Positions 24,061 through 37,359 of a stretch of DNA of 64,000 bases are shown here, piece by piece (the stretch's first letter is position 1; each line of letters starts with the position of its first letter). Origin of the DNA: Micropterus salmoides. Its lineage: Eukaryota > Chordata > Actinopteri > Centrarchiformes > Centrarchidae. Location of the stretch: the NCBI RefSeq assembly GCF_014851395.1, contig NW_024040707.1, positions 22,242,457-22,306,456 on the forward strand, given 5' to 3'. Both the position numbers and the translations under genes were made by a program. A model generated the notes under the pieces. It did not search any database and was not told the origin of the DNA. It was given only the letters and a program-made list of their open reading frames with translations.

Positions 24061-25822
24061 ACCTCTGGGTCGCTTTCCAAGACCCTACATAGCTGTAATT
24101 CTCTCCAGCTGTTGCATAAACCATATGGAGGACAGGAGGCGTTAGCGATAGATGGCATTTAAAGCCAACATGACCAAGGTAAAACATTTTTTTACTGTAA
24201 TATACTGTACGAGGCTAATACTACTTCTGAAATAGTTTTAGAGTTGTACAGTATGAAGTAGAATATAAGGCAACCAATATTTTAAAATCCGCATTCATAA
24301 TAATGTGCCATATTCAGTTTTAGTTACAAATCACCTGGAAATCATTGTGCAGTGTAATTCTAGTTCATTCTCTGTCAAAATGTGGTTATTTCCTTTGTGT
24401 GGCCATGAAAGTTGGCATGATTTAACCTTCATGAAACATCCCTCCGTCTCTGTTTCGCTCTCTGTCTAGCCAGTCTTTGTCTGTCCACATCTACGCTCTT
24501 ATTGGATCCAGCAGACACAACACAAACTCTGGGACCTTCCTTCTCTCCCCTCCCTCTCCCTTGATCATCCCCTCCCTCCACTTCTACCTCGGAGGATTTG
24601 GCAGTTGCCGCAAGCCAAAGGAGGAGAAAGCACACACTGCCTCCTGTCAGTCTCATCAGTTTTTAGAAAGTGAGAGAGAAGGAGATGTTGGGATGAGAAA
24701 GGAAGGAAAAGAGGTATTTGTTTTCACTGCAGTGCTGTAAAGCCCCGGTTAGATCATAAAGGAATTCTTGCTCCTGTCACAAAAAAATACTTTTAATACA
24801 TATTTTACATGTTTTTATTTGAGTTGACAGTTCATGTGTGTCATAGGTGAAGCTGTGAATCCTTTTCAAAACCAATGAAGTCCTGAATGGCGATTTCATT
24901 TTCACCTCATTCTTCAGTTTGACATTGAGTTCATTTTATCCATTTTCTGTGTGGGAGGAGGGTTTATTTTATTGGTGGTGACTAACGTATTCATCCCACT
25001 GATGTCATTTTCAGTTGACACAGAAGCTGCAGTAGTGGTTACTTGGTGCTGTTAACATTTATCATGTTGATTGAAATTGTTTAACAAGCTTTTATTTCCG
25101 ACTCGACAACATTTAAAGTAGTTTCAATGTTTGTACACATTAGACGATTTTTTTATCACCATTTTTCTGGCTCTGGCACCAGAAGAAGGTATCATTATTA
25201 ATCGCCTAAGCTCTGATTGGCTCTGTTGTTTTTCCCAACTTGGGAAAGAGCCATCAATGAGCAAAATACCAGACCTATTTGAACCACTGAATAAAAGTTT
25301 GGAATCTGTAGTGGTCTGGAACTATATTTTTTTCATATTCGAAATACATGCCAGAATTTAAAACAAATGTTTATTCATGAAATTCAGAACAATCCTTTTA
25401 TTATATGTTCCTCCAAAGCTGGCTTTTCAATGATAAAATGATTTTGCAGAACAGAGCATCCTTCAATTAGTCAAGAAGAGCAAGAAGAGCAAACACTGAC
25501 AGAGACACAAAACTGAGACAAAGATGACAACTGAGAAATAACGCACAGGTGAAGCGACAGATGAAGAGTGGAGTTGTAGGACAAGCAAGAGAGAGACAGG
25601 GAGAGGAAATACAGACTGAGCCAAAATAGAGTGAGAGTCAGAGCCAAAAACAAGGAAGGAAGGAGACGAGGAGATGCAGAGGCAGCGCAAGAGGAGACGT
25701 CTCGAGAGAGAGAAGTGGGTAGGGTGAGTTAGTGAGTGAGTAGCCCAATGACAGACAGACTGAACCGGAGATGAGTGGGGAAATCCCCTCTGTGCACACA
25801 TTCAATAAAATCACCCAGCTGC

Positions 25823-25824
<2 letters not shown>

Positions 25825-25878
<54 letters not shown>
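25825..25878. repeat. (TG)27 microsatellite
   Basis: A pure TG run ending in GAGCGCGCACA. It is complementary to the CA array at 26002-26026. Confidence 0.97.
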
Positions 25879-25880
<2 letters not shown>

Positions 25881-26001
25881 CGCGCACAGTGTAATTGAGA
25901 CAGTCAGAGGGGTGTATTCAGTTTATACAGTGTATTCTACCCCGAGGACTCCATGTCTATATTATGTCATCCAAAAGCACTTATACAGACCTTCTGCTGG
26001 A

Positions 26002-26026
26002 ACACACACACACGCACACACACACA
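26002..26026. repeat. (CA)n microsatellite
   Basis: About 12 CA units with one CG interruption. It forms an inverted pair with the TG array 124 bp upstream. Confidence 0.92.
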
Positions 26027-27689
26027 GTCCCTAATATATTCAGAATCATATAGGCCTCCCACTTGGTTAGATGGCCGGGAGCAGTTCTGTTAGTTTGGAT
26101 GTATTCTGGCTAGGTCTTCCTGCCGGATTTTGTCTTAATGTTGTTCCACATTGTGTCTGATGGCCTTAACACACATGTGGTTTTTATGTCTCACACATAA
26201 ACTCGCTCTTATCCTTGCATACACACCTACCCTCCTAGGATTGCACTGCAGATGTCCGAAGTCAATGGAATATTCTACAAGTATACAGTAACTTACATTT
26301 GTACATGACTTTATATTGAATATCAAAAAGCTTTTTTTCTTGTTTCTCTCTGTTCCCGAAATTCTTGTCGGAAATTATTGAAGAAACTTTCACATATTTG
26401 TGCTAGGAGCACAGATAGTACAAAAATATAGAACTGCATTATCACAAAACTCACACTGATACACAGTCCTAGACAAAAGCCCCAGCTGGAAAATGATGAA
26501 TACATTTTTGAGCACCAGAAACACCCTGATATACTCATGCTCATGCTCTGTGGGCACAAAACATGCATGTCTCCCTGTGAGCAACTTTCATAGAAATGAA
26601 TTGGGCCCCATCTTGGAACATCTTTCTCACTAGGGCAAGAAAAGCCAGTTTTGGGCGACTGGAACGTGTGCCTGAATGGATATGGGGTGGGATGAGTAAG
26701 TGGCACATCTCAGCTCATGACAAGCTACCCATCAATTCAAAGCAGACATGCACCCTAATATGGCTCTCTTAAAGCGTACTATCCTAAATATTTCCTAATA
26801 TATTAATATTTCTAAGACATTAACCGCCAGAAGAAGAAGTACAATTCATTTTTGGAGCCATAACTTCTTCTTGGGGGGAAAATCGTGTTGTCCTTCACTC
26901 TGATAGTGTCAGTTATCTTAGAGCCAGTTAGGGGACTTGCGTCTGAAATCTTTCTACATTGGCTTTTGTGATTGAAGCCAATGGTTGTTGTTGCTTGGTC
27001 AGGACTTAGATCTTCACCAACATTTTATCTGGAGCACTTGGTTGTGGTTTGATTTTGTATCCTAAATCTAATATCAGGCAGTGTCAACAAAAAATACCCC
27101 CAACAATTACAGTAACTCTTTCTAGAAATAAATCATTGGACCTTATAGCATCTTACCTTACAATCTAAGATAGCCTTGATCTTTTTGGACACCAGGCTAT
27201 GCTTACTGTTACCAATTTCTATTAATTTCTTGTAAATGTCTTTCTCCTCCTATAGCTTCTTCCTTCTTTCTCCCCTATTGCTTAGGTTCTTTTGGGTGGC
27301 GTTTTCCCTTGCACTGGGCAAAGATTCAATCCCACTGTTGTGAGACTCTCAGTTCCATTGAGACATTCAATGTTATATTGGACTATACAAAGAAACCTGA
27401 AGTGTCATCTGTGATTTTCAGTCAGAAATGATTCATTGCAGGAAATTGAGAGAAGGTCAGGCTCGAAACAATAAGAGTCAATAAAACAGGGAAATCTTAA
27501 AGCCTAGGTAACCCATGAGTGGGGACGACAGTAAACCTGGAGGAAGAGAGAGGAGCAGAGAGAGAAAAGATTCATGGCTTATTGTGTCAGCCCCCCACAG
27601 TGCAGCAAAGGACTAAATATGACACCTCTTCACCCTGACCCTGTCTTACAAGAGAAGAGTAAGAGAGAGAGAGAGGGAAAGGGAGAAAG

Positions 27690-27925
27690 AAAGAGAATGC
27701 TTGGTAGTGACCCGCCTCGACCCTGCCAGCTCTTCCTGACCTCCCTTGTAGCCCCATGCCGCTTAATTCTCCCTAATTACATTCCTTACTGACAGAAAGT
27801 TGGCCCCTGACCACCCCTGCAAAAGGCCCAGGTAGCAAAACCCGCCATAGCATGGCTGGAACACAGGGAGGATCCATCCACTGTAGAGGTGAAGGCAGGG
27901 GGGATAACCGGTGATGACAAATTAA
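27690..27925. promoter_or_regulatory. Conserved-element-like intronic island
   Basis: Complex GC-balanced sequence with CCGCTTAATTCTCCCTAATTACATTCC (two homeodomain-type cores at about 27764-27780) and GATGACAAATTAATTAATGC at its right edge. Visual judgement only. Confidence 0.33.
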
Positions 27926-28959
27926 TTAATGCAAGTGGAAGAGAAAATGCACACACACGCATGCACATACACACATTCATGTTTTGGTGTGTGTAGCTAC
28001 TGTGCATGTGGTCTGACTTACCTCGACTGGTGTATCTAGTGAGCTCAGTAGCATGTTAATATGACAGGCAGTGATGGATGGTGTTTAGTGTTGGACTCAG
28101 CAGTAAGTGGGGAAGTGGGGGGAAAACCTGTACCACATTCACTTTTTAGAGACTGCAGCATGTGTGAATCTTTGTGAAAGTCTGAGCAAAGTGAACATGG
28201 TAACAATGCTGGATGTTGGAAGCAGCGTAATTAAGCTGAAGTGGAAAAGTAAACAGCTGCATAACATGAACAGAGCTTTTTGAATTGCAAGAGGAGATGT
28301 GTGCATGATATGTGGTGCATGTGAGATGAAAGTTCTGCTCTCTGGCTCATTGTTTTTATCAGGCAGTGCCGTCTCTGGCCAGTGTTTGGTTCAGCTGCAT
28401 GGGATAGGGTTACAGGAGTTCGCCTGCATTTGTCTTTACAATGTAATTAAGGGATTTTGGGGGCCTACGGCCTCAGAATGACAAACTCCTCTTGCTTGGA
28501 GAGCTGGATGCTTGATAGGAAATCTATTAGCAAATCAATTGTAGAAAGTTAATACATTTTGAAGCCACATTATACTGTAGGTTGTTGTTTTGAGAGAACT
28601 GGGATTCACGTTAGCTTGTTTTTCTGTACGTGTTTATCAGCAGGACATTGGTGTTGCCATCCAGTTGTATACTGCTGATGCATTTAACTGTAAAATGAGT
28701 TAGCCGTTGCACTTTCCACTCAGTAGCCCACACACATTTATCTCAGACTATTAGCCAAAGTTCAAATGTCACCTTTGAAAGAGTGGATTGTGGCAGAAAA
28801 CTTGTGCATTGCCCTGGTAATTACGAAGACTCGACTCAATACAACAGTGTTGGCTTGCATTTGATATTCTGTAAACATAATGGTCTCATGTGACTGTGTG
28901 TAGATAAATATCATGGACTTAGCCTGAGGGAGAGAAAAGGGGGGACGTTCCCATTTTTT
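27926..28959. other. Intronic sequence, no gene seen
   Basis: A small complex block at about 28440-28560 (GGGGGCCTACGGCCTCAG, CTATTAGCAAATCAATTG) could be another short element. The rest is unremarkable. Confidence 0.4.
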
Positions 28960-29190
28960 TATATCACATAATACAGCTCTTGTGTTCTCACAGAATACAA
29001 GGGGGCCTTCTCTTGGCCCCCTCTGCTAAATCCCTCAGCTATCTTTCAAACAGTGATAGTTACGGAAATTAGCGGCGCAGAAATCCATAAGCGTCCATCA
29101 TCGGGGGGCTTATTAGTGTCTTTGTGAGGTTATGAGGGGAGGACAGAAGGCCCTGAGCACCGCGGGGGCTCGGCTGAGACACTACCTTCA
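28960..29190. promoter_or_regulatory. Conserved-element-like island with a GC-rich hairpin
   Basis: Complex block including AATTAGCGGCGCAGAAATCC and CACCGCGGGGGCTCGG. It has more CpG than its surroundings. It contains the perfect inverted repeat AGGGGGCC / GGCCCCCT (29000-29007 and 29015-29022) with a 7-nt loop. Function is inferred. Confidence 0.35.
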
Positions 29191-32100
29191 CATAACACAC
29201 ACGCACACACACATGCACAAAGATACGTGCCTTCAAACTGACACACACAGTCATATACATACACATATAAGCAAACACACTCATGCACAAAGAGACACAC
29301 TTAAAATATTTCACTTTTTTTTTACTGGGCTTGCTGTTATTGTTGGACTTTCTGCTCTCTGAATGTCAGACTTTATGGTGCACTATTTTTTTTTTAGCGA
29401 ATGTGACAGAAAAGAGTCTGTGTTGTCTTCATAGGGATACTACAGACCGCTACTACACATAGTGCATCACTCTCCTGTCCGCAGTTCCAGTGAAGAATGC
29501 ATTTAGACAACAATGCTTGAGCAGAATTATCAGTATTATCAGGGCTGTTAAAATGATAATACATTTGCACGTATAGACAAAAGTATCTGTAGTTATATCA
29601 CAAAAAAGTTTACTTGCTTGCTAGTCTCAGAAAAGAGTTTGTGGTAATCCAGCTGAATTTATAATAGCCCTGTTATTAGTGAAGATTTCATCTGATCTTT
29701 TGTAGATAGTGTTTGTATTCGTAAAACTGCACCTTAATTCAACACACTTGGTTTTCATTATTTCTTCACATTAACATGTGTTCCTTTGGCCTTGTTATGA
29801 TGATCTCATGTTATGAGAAACAATACAGAAAAGTAAAGTATGGGTTGCACATACAGAGCAAATTAAAATAAGAGGAAAAAACAGGCGGCATGAGACAAAT
29901 AACATTACTTACTTTTCTAAATCTGCAAACCGTTGCTTGTCTTGGGGCAGAAGTGTACACTGAAGCGCACACACCCAGAGATTCACAAGCCCAGCAGAAT
30001 TTCCATGCTATAGAACTTCCTAATATTCCCCCTTCATCTCATTTCTGTTTATGTTGCATGCATGTGTGTGTGTGTTTGTGTGTAGTTGTTTGTTGGGGTG
30101 GTAGGGGGATAATAAATGGCGGCAGACATGGACATCGATTTCGGTAATAACACGGAGAGCAGAGCAGAGGCAGTGGCAGTGGCAGACGTCAGCCTGAGGT
30201 CCATCCATCTATGAAACAGGACATGCCAGTAATAGGAAAACACCACACACCGTTATGGCCAGGGGCAAAGCACACAGGCAACTTATCACAGCACTGAACT
30301 TTGATGCTTCGCCGCACGCAGGGGAGAAAATATATATAATTCCATTATTTCTTCACAGATGATGAGGCACAGGCTGTGTGTGTGCTGAGGTGTGTGTATG
30401 TTTGGTGTGGGGGGATGTTTTACCTTTGTGAACTAAAAGGAATCTTACACACATACACACACAATGGAATATCCGGTTTCTGCTGACTCTGGAAATACAA
30501 TTGTTTATTTATTGAATTATTATAATTCCTTTTTTTCCCCAAGAAAGGTGTGCACTCTTGGGGCATGGCCAATTGATTGGTATGAGTGTTTGAGCAGCTT
30601 CTGTGAGCTGAAGTATACCTTTTACATCTTTGTAATAGCACCGTAGTGCACATGTCATGTTGCTAGATCGTGCATTTATTTTCAGGCTGGTTGAATAAAT
30701 CAGAGCATACCCCCTCTCACTCCAAAGATGAGAACACAAAGCTTTGAACACACCAGGCGTACTGCTGGACACCAAGCAGACCATGTAGAAATCCAAGTCA
30801 AAGCGTGTCTTACTGCTCCATAAAAATAGAACTTAGTTGAACTTCAAACGCAGAACTTCAATGTGCCTGCCGACCACGTATGAGTTGGAAGCTCTCGTGT
30901 CCAAAACAATAGTCCTGCTACTAAACTTAATCAAAGCAAGAAACTTTTACTGCTCTAACTGCATGAAAGGCCCACCACTGTACTGTATAGTGGTAATAAT
31001 AATATCATGGAAAGGAGCACGATATGGATTATATTTGCATGACATCATATCAATCACCAATGCCATATTACTGACATGAGTGGCATCCAGGTGATAAAAA
31101 GAGAAAAAATCCATAGCAAAATGAGTACTAACCAAATATTAGGGCTCCCTGGTGGTGTATTCTGATGTTATCTGCAGTGTGTGTTGGAAATAACCTTACT
31201 TGCACAGACAAGTAGGCTAATTTATAACCTGTCAAGTGCCTTAAAGAATCAATAGTTGCTTATGGTTATAGATAAAATCCTGAATGGACCTTTGTCAAGT
31301 CAAGATTTTTGACAATAGTTACCAGTCACACACACAAACATATATATAAGCCCTTTTTTAAACAGAGATCCCACACTACTGCTGTAAAGAACCGGCTTTG
31401 CTTTTTCATACTGAACCAAACAACGCAGGCATAATGCTGCCCCAGTGTGTGATTTTAGAAAGCATGCCGGCGTTCCAGGAGCAAAAGAAGCGGGACGTGT
31501 AACACAGTAGTATCTGCATCCATTGTGAACTACACGTTGGGCAGCGATATTGCTCTCTAAACAACAACATTGGCTGGTGAGTGTTGAGGTGATTTTACTA
31601 GCCTCGCACAAAGTGCAAAGCAATGTGGTGCATCGTATAGAAAATTATGCGAACAATGGTGGATTTGTCTGATCAATGTGCTTGTGTGATTGATTGGATG
31701 CTAACTGCTGCTAGCTGATTTTAAATCTCCCAGTGGTGGGTCGCACGCATAACATGTCATCAAAATGTCACACCCCCCTCGCTTCTGGCTTATCAACAAT
31801 GTTCCCCCGTTCCATGTTCGTACGTTTTACACAGAATGGCGAGGCAGGATACGACGCAACATCCCCACCTTGAACAGACTGAATAAAATGGGCTATTGTT
31901 AAATAAAACTGAGACGTTGCTCTTGAAATTGGCTTCATTTACACAGACTTGCATCTACAGTAGTTATATGCATGTATCCATGCTGTTCTATTATTAAGGT
32001 AATAAAATCCAAACAAGCATGGTCTCCATTCATTATGAAACAAGCAGTTGAGTTGCTTTTGGTTGGCTGCCTTTATCCTTTGTACTATTTTAAAAGGTTG

Positions 32101-33070
32101 TTAAAATGGACTGTGCGTTTGGCACAGTTTAACAATGTGTTGACCTCCATTTCATGCCAGGAAAGAAAAATAACATCATTACAATTCTTGTCTTTTCTCA
32201 GCTCTGGGCTTTCCTAATGGGAAACAACTTCTTGAAACATTTCACTGGATCGAAAATAATTAGTCATTGTTTCTTTTGGATAATATTGGCAATAATATTT
32301 TGCATAATACTATGCTGCTTACGGATGTTTTGCTGAAAATATAAATTTATACAGATATTTGTAGCAAAAGTGTGCGTGACGAATTTTACACTCACACCCA
32401 TTCACTTACCGTTCTATTATTAATGTGCACATTTGTTTGTTGTCGTTAAGTTCACGCACACATGTACACACATTTATGGCAGGTAACATGAAAGAGGGTT
32501 CATATAATGTTCTCCCTTATAGCCTCCCCTTTTAAATTTTCCAGCCATACCACACACACACATGCACATGCACACATACATATATACAGACACACACCTC
32601 CGGTGTAATGAAAAGCAGATCAGTGCTGAAACAATCCCTGTTCTGTTACAGCCTGTCACTCACTCTCATCCATTCATTCTTTCACCCCTGCTGCCTCAGT
32701 TTCTTGTTTGATAGTTTCTTCCTCTGTTTTTTCACTACTTAATATCTTGTTTGTATATGTATGTGCATGTGATTATCAGGAACAGTAAAATAAACCAACT
32801 ATAATCTCTGCCATTCCTTTAAAAGATAGACAGAAGATGCATTTTGTCTTTAGTGAAGTTGTGTTTCCACATAACTAAATTCTCTTCTGAATGAGCAAAT
32901 GTTCGTAGCTCACCAGAGAAAACTCAAGTTGGTGTTTGCATGATGTATTTGCCCAAAGTCATCTCCTGTTATCTTGAGATTCAACCTAAAACGGGCTAAA
33001 TCACATCCTCCTTTACTTATTCAATCTCCTGCCCCTATACCTCCCTTCCTAAACCAATAAAAGCTGACAA
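29191..33070. other. Intronic sequence, no gene seen
   Basis: CA-rich patches at 29195-29300 and 32550-32600, and a T/A-rich background. A GGCGGCAGACATGGACATCG block near 30117 looks complex. A possible old repeat at 31340-31890 is listed separately. No open frame is convincing. Confidence 0.45.
31340..31890. mobile_element. Possible unclassified interspersed-repeat relic
   Basis: The stretch differs from its neighbours in carrying scattered CpGs and words such as GCATGCCGGCGTTCC, GGGACGTGTAACACAG and TTCGTACGTTTTACACAGAATGG, which I associate loosely with non-autonomous fish DNA transposons. No terminal repeats or coding motif could be fixed, so the class and borders are unknown. Confidence 0.25.
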
Positions 33071-33071
33071 G

Positions 33072-33198
<127 letters not shown>

Positions 33199-33374
33199 GA
33201 TGACGGATGGTGGGGATCTGTGAGTGGTGTGAAAAGTATTTAGTGCCAGTAATAATTGGAAGCGGGCCTAGAGAATCCAAATATAATCTTACAGCAGGAA
33301 CACTTGTAATACATTGCTTCTGGAGATGGGCCCAGAACACACATTTGCACACACACACACACACACACCACAAA

Positions 33375-33665
33375 GGCCCACGGTGGTTTCTCCTGGCCTC
33401 CTAAAACAAGGGAAGAGGTTATGCCAGACGCTGACAGTGCTTGCAGATTCTTCTGCTATTGCCCCCCATTAAACCCCCAAATCTCCCCATTAGCCTCCAT
33501 TTGGCCAAAGGAAACATGGCTTATATTTTACCTGGCATACTCCAGAAATCTTCCCCTGCTTCATTCTCCCTGTCTGTAGCTATTTACCTACTCAGTATCG
33601 GGAGGAAAAGTGACAGCTCTAAAACAAATCTCCTTTAAATTTCCCCTTGACTAATGTTAAATAAT
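33375..33665. promoter_or_regulatory. Conserved-element-like intronic island
   Basis: Complex block with CCCCCCATTAAACCCCC, CCCCATTAGCCTCCATTTGGCC and CTATTTACCTACTCAGTATCGG. It lies inside the loop that would form if the two compound microsatellites paired. Visual judgement only. Confidence 0.38.
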
Positions 33666-34365
33666 GTTTCACTGCGATGGAAATTAGTAACACAAATTCT
33701 ACCTTTGCATGATCTCTGCATAGAATGTTTTCTGTGTATTAGACTGCAACAAACTTTAAAAATTACTTTCAGTATTAATTAATTAATTAATGTCCTATAG
33801 TAATACATTTTCTGGCAGTCAGCTAACATATTGATTATTCAGGACTACTGTATGTAATCTACATACTGTATATGAAAGGGTGTGAAATGGAATTCATACA
33901 GTTTTTTTTTAACAAATTACTCTCTGTAAGTACCTTGTTGTTTTGGTTCTGTACCCCAGCAAATGAACATCTATGAGGTCCAAGTACTGACACTCTCCCT
34001 TAATTTGAGGGTGAGTGCATCTGTATCAGATGAACTGTGAAGAAATTGCACCCATTTTTATGGAACAGTGCTCTTGCTATGCTTTCCTGTGTTATACAAT
34101 AGTTTATAGTTAGTAATGCAAAAAAGATGAACCAGGATTAAATATGAAAGGAGTTTTGTTATCTTGCTATTAGAACTGAGAGATGGGGAGGAAAGAGGGT
34201 TCCTGCCGTCCCACGGGCGTCCCTAGCAGGTGCCAGCAGTGACTTGTCAATAACTGTTAGGAGGAAGCCGGTGGTTGGCCCAGGCATTCCAGCGGCTAGC
34301 CTGCCCCGGGTCCTTTGGCTCACGCTTCATGGCCCGCCACAGAAATGCCAGCCTCTTGCCCAAAC

Positions 34366-34368
<3 letters not shown>
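33666..34368. other. Intronic sequence, no gene seen
   Basis: AT-rich, with a (TAAT)n run (ATTAATTAATTAATTAATG) at 33774-33792. The last part (34190-34368) is more GC-rich. No gene is recognisable. Confidence 0.5.
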
Positions 34369-34432
<64 letters not shown>

Positions 34433-34466
34433 GACACACACAGACACACACACATACAGACACACA
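34369..34466. repeat. Compound (CT)n(CA)n microsatellite
   Basis: About 52 bp of pure CT followed by CA with CAGACA interruptions. Forward and reverse frames across it encode only SL/SLS or ER/ERER repeats. Confidence 0.97.
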
Positions 34467-34969
34467 TGCACAGCTGCTGGACCTCACACTCCACCAACAT
34501 TGTATTTTTAGCTGTTGCTGTTTTGAAAACCCCATTTAGTGCCCATTTTTGCCTGGTGGCAAGAGTTAAAGGTTTATTTTAGGAGTGCTCGTATTTCCAG
34601 TCCTGGGAAGCAGGTACTGCCGTCGCTTTGTGGCTTTTGCTGCCATGGCGGCGAGGAAGAACCTCTTAAGCAAGGAAACCTTTTTTTTTCTGCCTTCTCC
34701 ATACATTACCCTGTTTTTTTCCCTCCTCTGGGAGTTTTCTCAGAATTTCTCTCCAACAAAGCAAGTCTGTGGTTTGTGAGGTGTTCCTATTTTAATCTGT
34801 GTTCCTGCTAGGACTGGACTACAAAGTTTTTATTGAAATGTGGTCCAATTTTTTTTTCCTTCACTCACTGTGAAGCACGCAGTCAATGAATGACACATTT
34901 AAACAGAGATGCTGTGCATCTGTTTTCATGCCCACATTTGTGTGTGTGTGAGCATATGTATGGCAGGAT

Positions 34970-35250
34970 GCTGCTGGTCTTTTTAGGCCTGCTCTTTGTC
35001 ACCGTAATTCCCCCAAATGAGGAGGTGGAATGAGTCTCCCTCCTTTACTGCTGCCATTTACAGACCCCATATCAGATGCATAGCTCTCTACACACCAGCC
35101 ACAAGCACTTCATTTTAATACCGGCCCACAAAGCAAAACCCGGGCAGCCTCAATCCAGCTGCCATTTGGGTGCGCAATTCTCCCCGAGTCTGTAGACTGG
35201 AGTAGGAGTAAGCCCCTTCTTGTTCAAGCAGTAAATGTTTATTGAATTAC
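34970..35250. promoter_or_regulatory. Conserved-element-like intronic island
   Basis: Complex, repeat-free block with CACCGTAATTCCCCC, TTCATTTTAATACCGGCCC, CCATTTGGGTGCGCAATTC and ATGTTTATTGAATTACC. Visual judgement only. Confidence 0.38.
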
Positions 35251-36834
35251 CATGTGTTTTTCTTAGCAAAAGGGAAAGTGTAGCATAACAATAGAGAAAG
35301 GTTTACTTTTAGTCTCCCCACCTGCTTTGCTTCTCCAAAGTACCCCTGATGCTGGTCTTTTCCTAAGAATGTGGAATTCCTCCTCCTCCACTGCGTGAAC
35401 CGCTTTCCCGTTTTTGCAAGTGCTACACTAAATCTTCTCAAACACCTGCCGTTTATTTTTCTCTCATGTTGTTTTCCGTGCTCTTCTCTCCTCCGCACTT
35501 TTCTTCTCTCCACCTCTGAACTCGGCCGATTATTTTCCCTGCATCTCCCATGACACCTTGTTCCTCTTTGGAGAATCTTGTCGGTGCTTGTATGTTTATC
35601 TGAGGGACGGCAGCTTTCAATAAACCTTGCTCCTGTACGCTGCGCACACACACACCTACACTCATGCACGTTCACTTCTTCCTACACACACATGCCTTGG
35701 TAATTAATCTAAGATAAACACAGAGCCTAACACATACACATGTGTTAGGCAGAAGTACCCTGTAGGAAAATAATCATGCCAGAGAATGCAAGTTTTAAGC
35801 ATTGTAAGATCCTGCCACCGTGTACTTTGGATGGGAACACGTATTGAAGTGATCTGGAGGACAAACACTGGTGTCTATTCTATAGCCAGACAAGGCTGCA
35901 AGCTGATAGCAGCCACCGCATATCCTGTTTCCTCACATGTTCTGCGATTGCATGAGGTGGATTCTGGAACTGGCAGGAAGAAAGGTTAAAGGTCACCGGA
36001 CAAAATAAACAGTGAAGGACATAGTCAATCAGATGTGAAAAGTGGTCTTTAGTATAAATCTAGGGTTTTGCATGAACATAGATAGATAGCGCTAATAGGA
36101 AGGACAGTTCACACAGGTGACTCGAGGGGTAAAGGGGCATCTCGAGGGAGGAGATCAGACTTCACATGCACATACACACACTACCTGAACAGAGAACAAG
36201 CCACATCTGTGAACTGTGAACGAGGCATAGCAGGAGGGAAAGAGGGGCTGAGACAGACAGAGAGAAAGAAAGCTGAGCCGGTGGACCACACAGATAAAAG
36301 AGTGTGCTCTGTTCTTTTTCCTCCTGAAGTAACCTGAAGGAGGAAACTCCACCTCTGGGATTAAGGCTTGTGTTTCTCCAATTTACTGGCATGGCTGCCT
36401 CGGACAATATATTTCTGTTCTGCTCGTCTTATATGATTGCTTCTCTTGTCATCTCTTCATCAGCAACGTCTTCGTAAAGAAAACCCCTAAGACAAACCCT
36501 AATAGGAGTTATAAACCAAATATTTGAATTCCCTTAAAAATCCATTTATGGCAAAAATAAGGCAGCATTTTTAGACACTGAGGTGTTTTGTCTTTTATGT
36601 TCTGTTGATTTATTTTATTCCTATTATTCTACTTGTTCATGGAAAGAAATGCCTCATTTAACCAATAAAGTGAAATATATTTCAGTAATTAATCCAGTAT
36701 ATTTATAGCTAGCCATTCTTTAATAAGTAACCTAAGTAGGCAGCCAAGACATTTATGTGGGATACTTATCATTTAACATACTCTAGAAGCTTGTATTTTT
36801 CTGTGAGTATAACAGATAAACTGTATTTTGAGGC
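35251..36834. other. Intronic sequence, no gene seen
   Basis: The 142-codon reverse frame at 35247-35675 has no family motif. 36490-36780 is AT-rich. A hairpin at 35725 is listed separately. Confidence 0.45.
35725..35750. other. Perfect inverted repeat (11-bp arms, 4-nt loop)
   Basis: GCCTAACACAT and ATGTGTTAGGC flank the loop ACAC. The outer GCCTAA/TTAGGC bases are not part of a CA repeat, so only part of the symmetry comes from CA/TG bias. Confidence 0.8.
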
Positions 36835-36976
36835 TGTATGTGATGGCCCTGATCTAAGGGCACGCTCTGGCCCATTTGGTGGTGGAATTATCGAATTTGC
36901 TGTGCACTGCCCCTGAACCAGCCTACCCAACCACAAGAAAGACCCAGAGGAGGAGACGAAAGGTCTACACAAACAT

Positions 36977-37010
<34 letters not shown>

Positions 37011-37080
37011 AGCCTCCCCCCAGCACAAGGGGATGCTCTGCACATTCCCCCTAATTGCTTGTTTCAAGCAGAGGCTGATT
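36835..37080. promoter_or_regulatory. Conserved-element-like island interrupted by a CA array
   Basis: Complex flanks (GGCCCTGATCTAAGGGCACG; GGTGGTGGAATTATCGAATTTGC; CCCCTAATTGCTTG) enclose the CA array at 36979-37008. Visual judgement only. Confidence 0.33.
36979..37008. repeat. (CA)n microsatellite
   Basis: About 15 CA units. Confidence 0.95.
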
Positions 37081-37326
37081 GTGGAAAATTATACCCTTTG
37101 CATTTTTTTCTGTGCTCCTCCTCCGTCTTTTTTTTCTTTTTCTTTGTGTCTGTACATATGCATACACGTTGAGTGACCAAATCTACAGTATGCACCTTAA
37201 CATGTACTTTTGGCTATGTTTGTCTGCATGCATGCATGTGGATGTGTGTGTGTATGCTTGTACTGTGTAAGTGCACCATATGTGACTTTGCTTTCCATGT
37301 GTGAAAAATATCTGTGCATGTACTTT

Positions 37327-37357
37327 TGCACGTGTGTGCGTGCGTGCGTGCGTGCGT
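37327..37357. repeat. (GCGT)n alternating purine-pyrimidine tract
   Basis: 31 bp of strict alternation, with five GCGT units after CACGTGTGT. It is CpG-rich and a Z-DNA candidate. Confidence 0.9.
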
Positions 37358-37359
37358 TC

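Larger units (their letters stand above)
24061..27689. other. Intronic sequence, no gene seen
   Basis: It holds purine-rich sequence at about 25475-25735 and 27540-27690, the TG array at 25825, and the CA array at 26002. The reverse-strand open frames over the purine-rich tract are low-complexity artefacts. Confidence 0.5.

Noticed and set aside
35247..35675. 142-codon reverse-strand open frame, Arg/Lys-rich
   Set aside because: No motif; low-complexity complement of CT-rich sequence.
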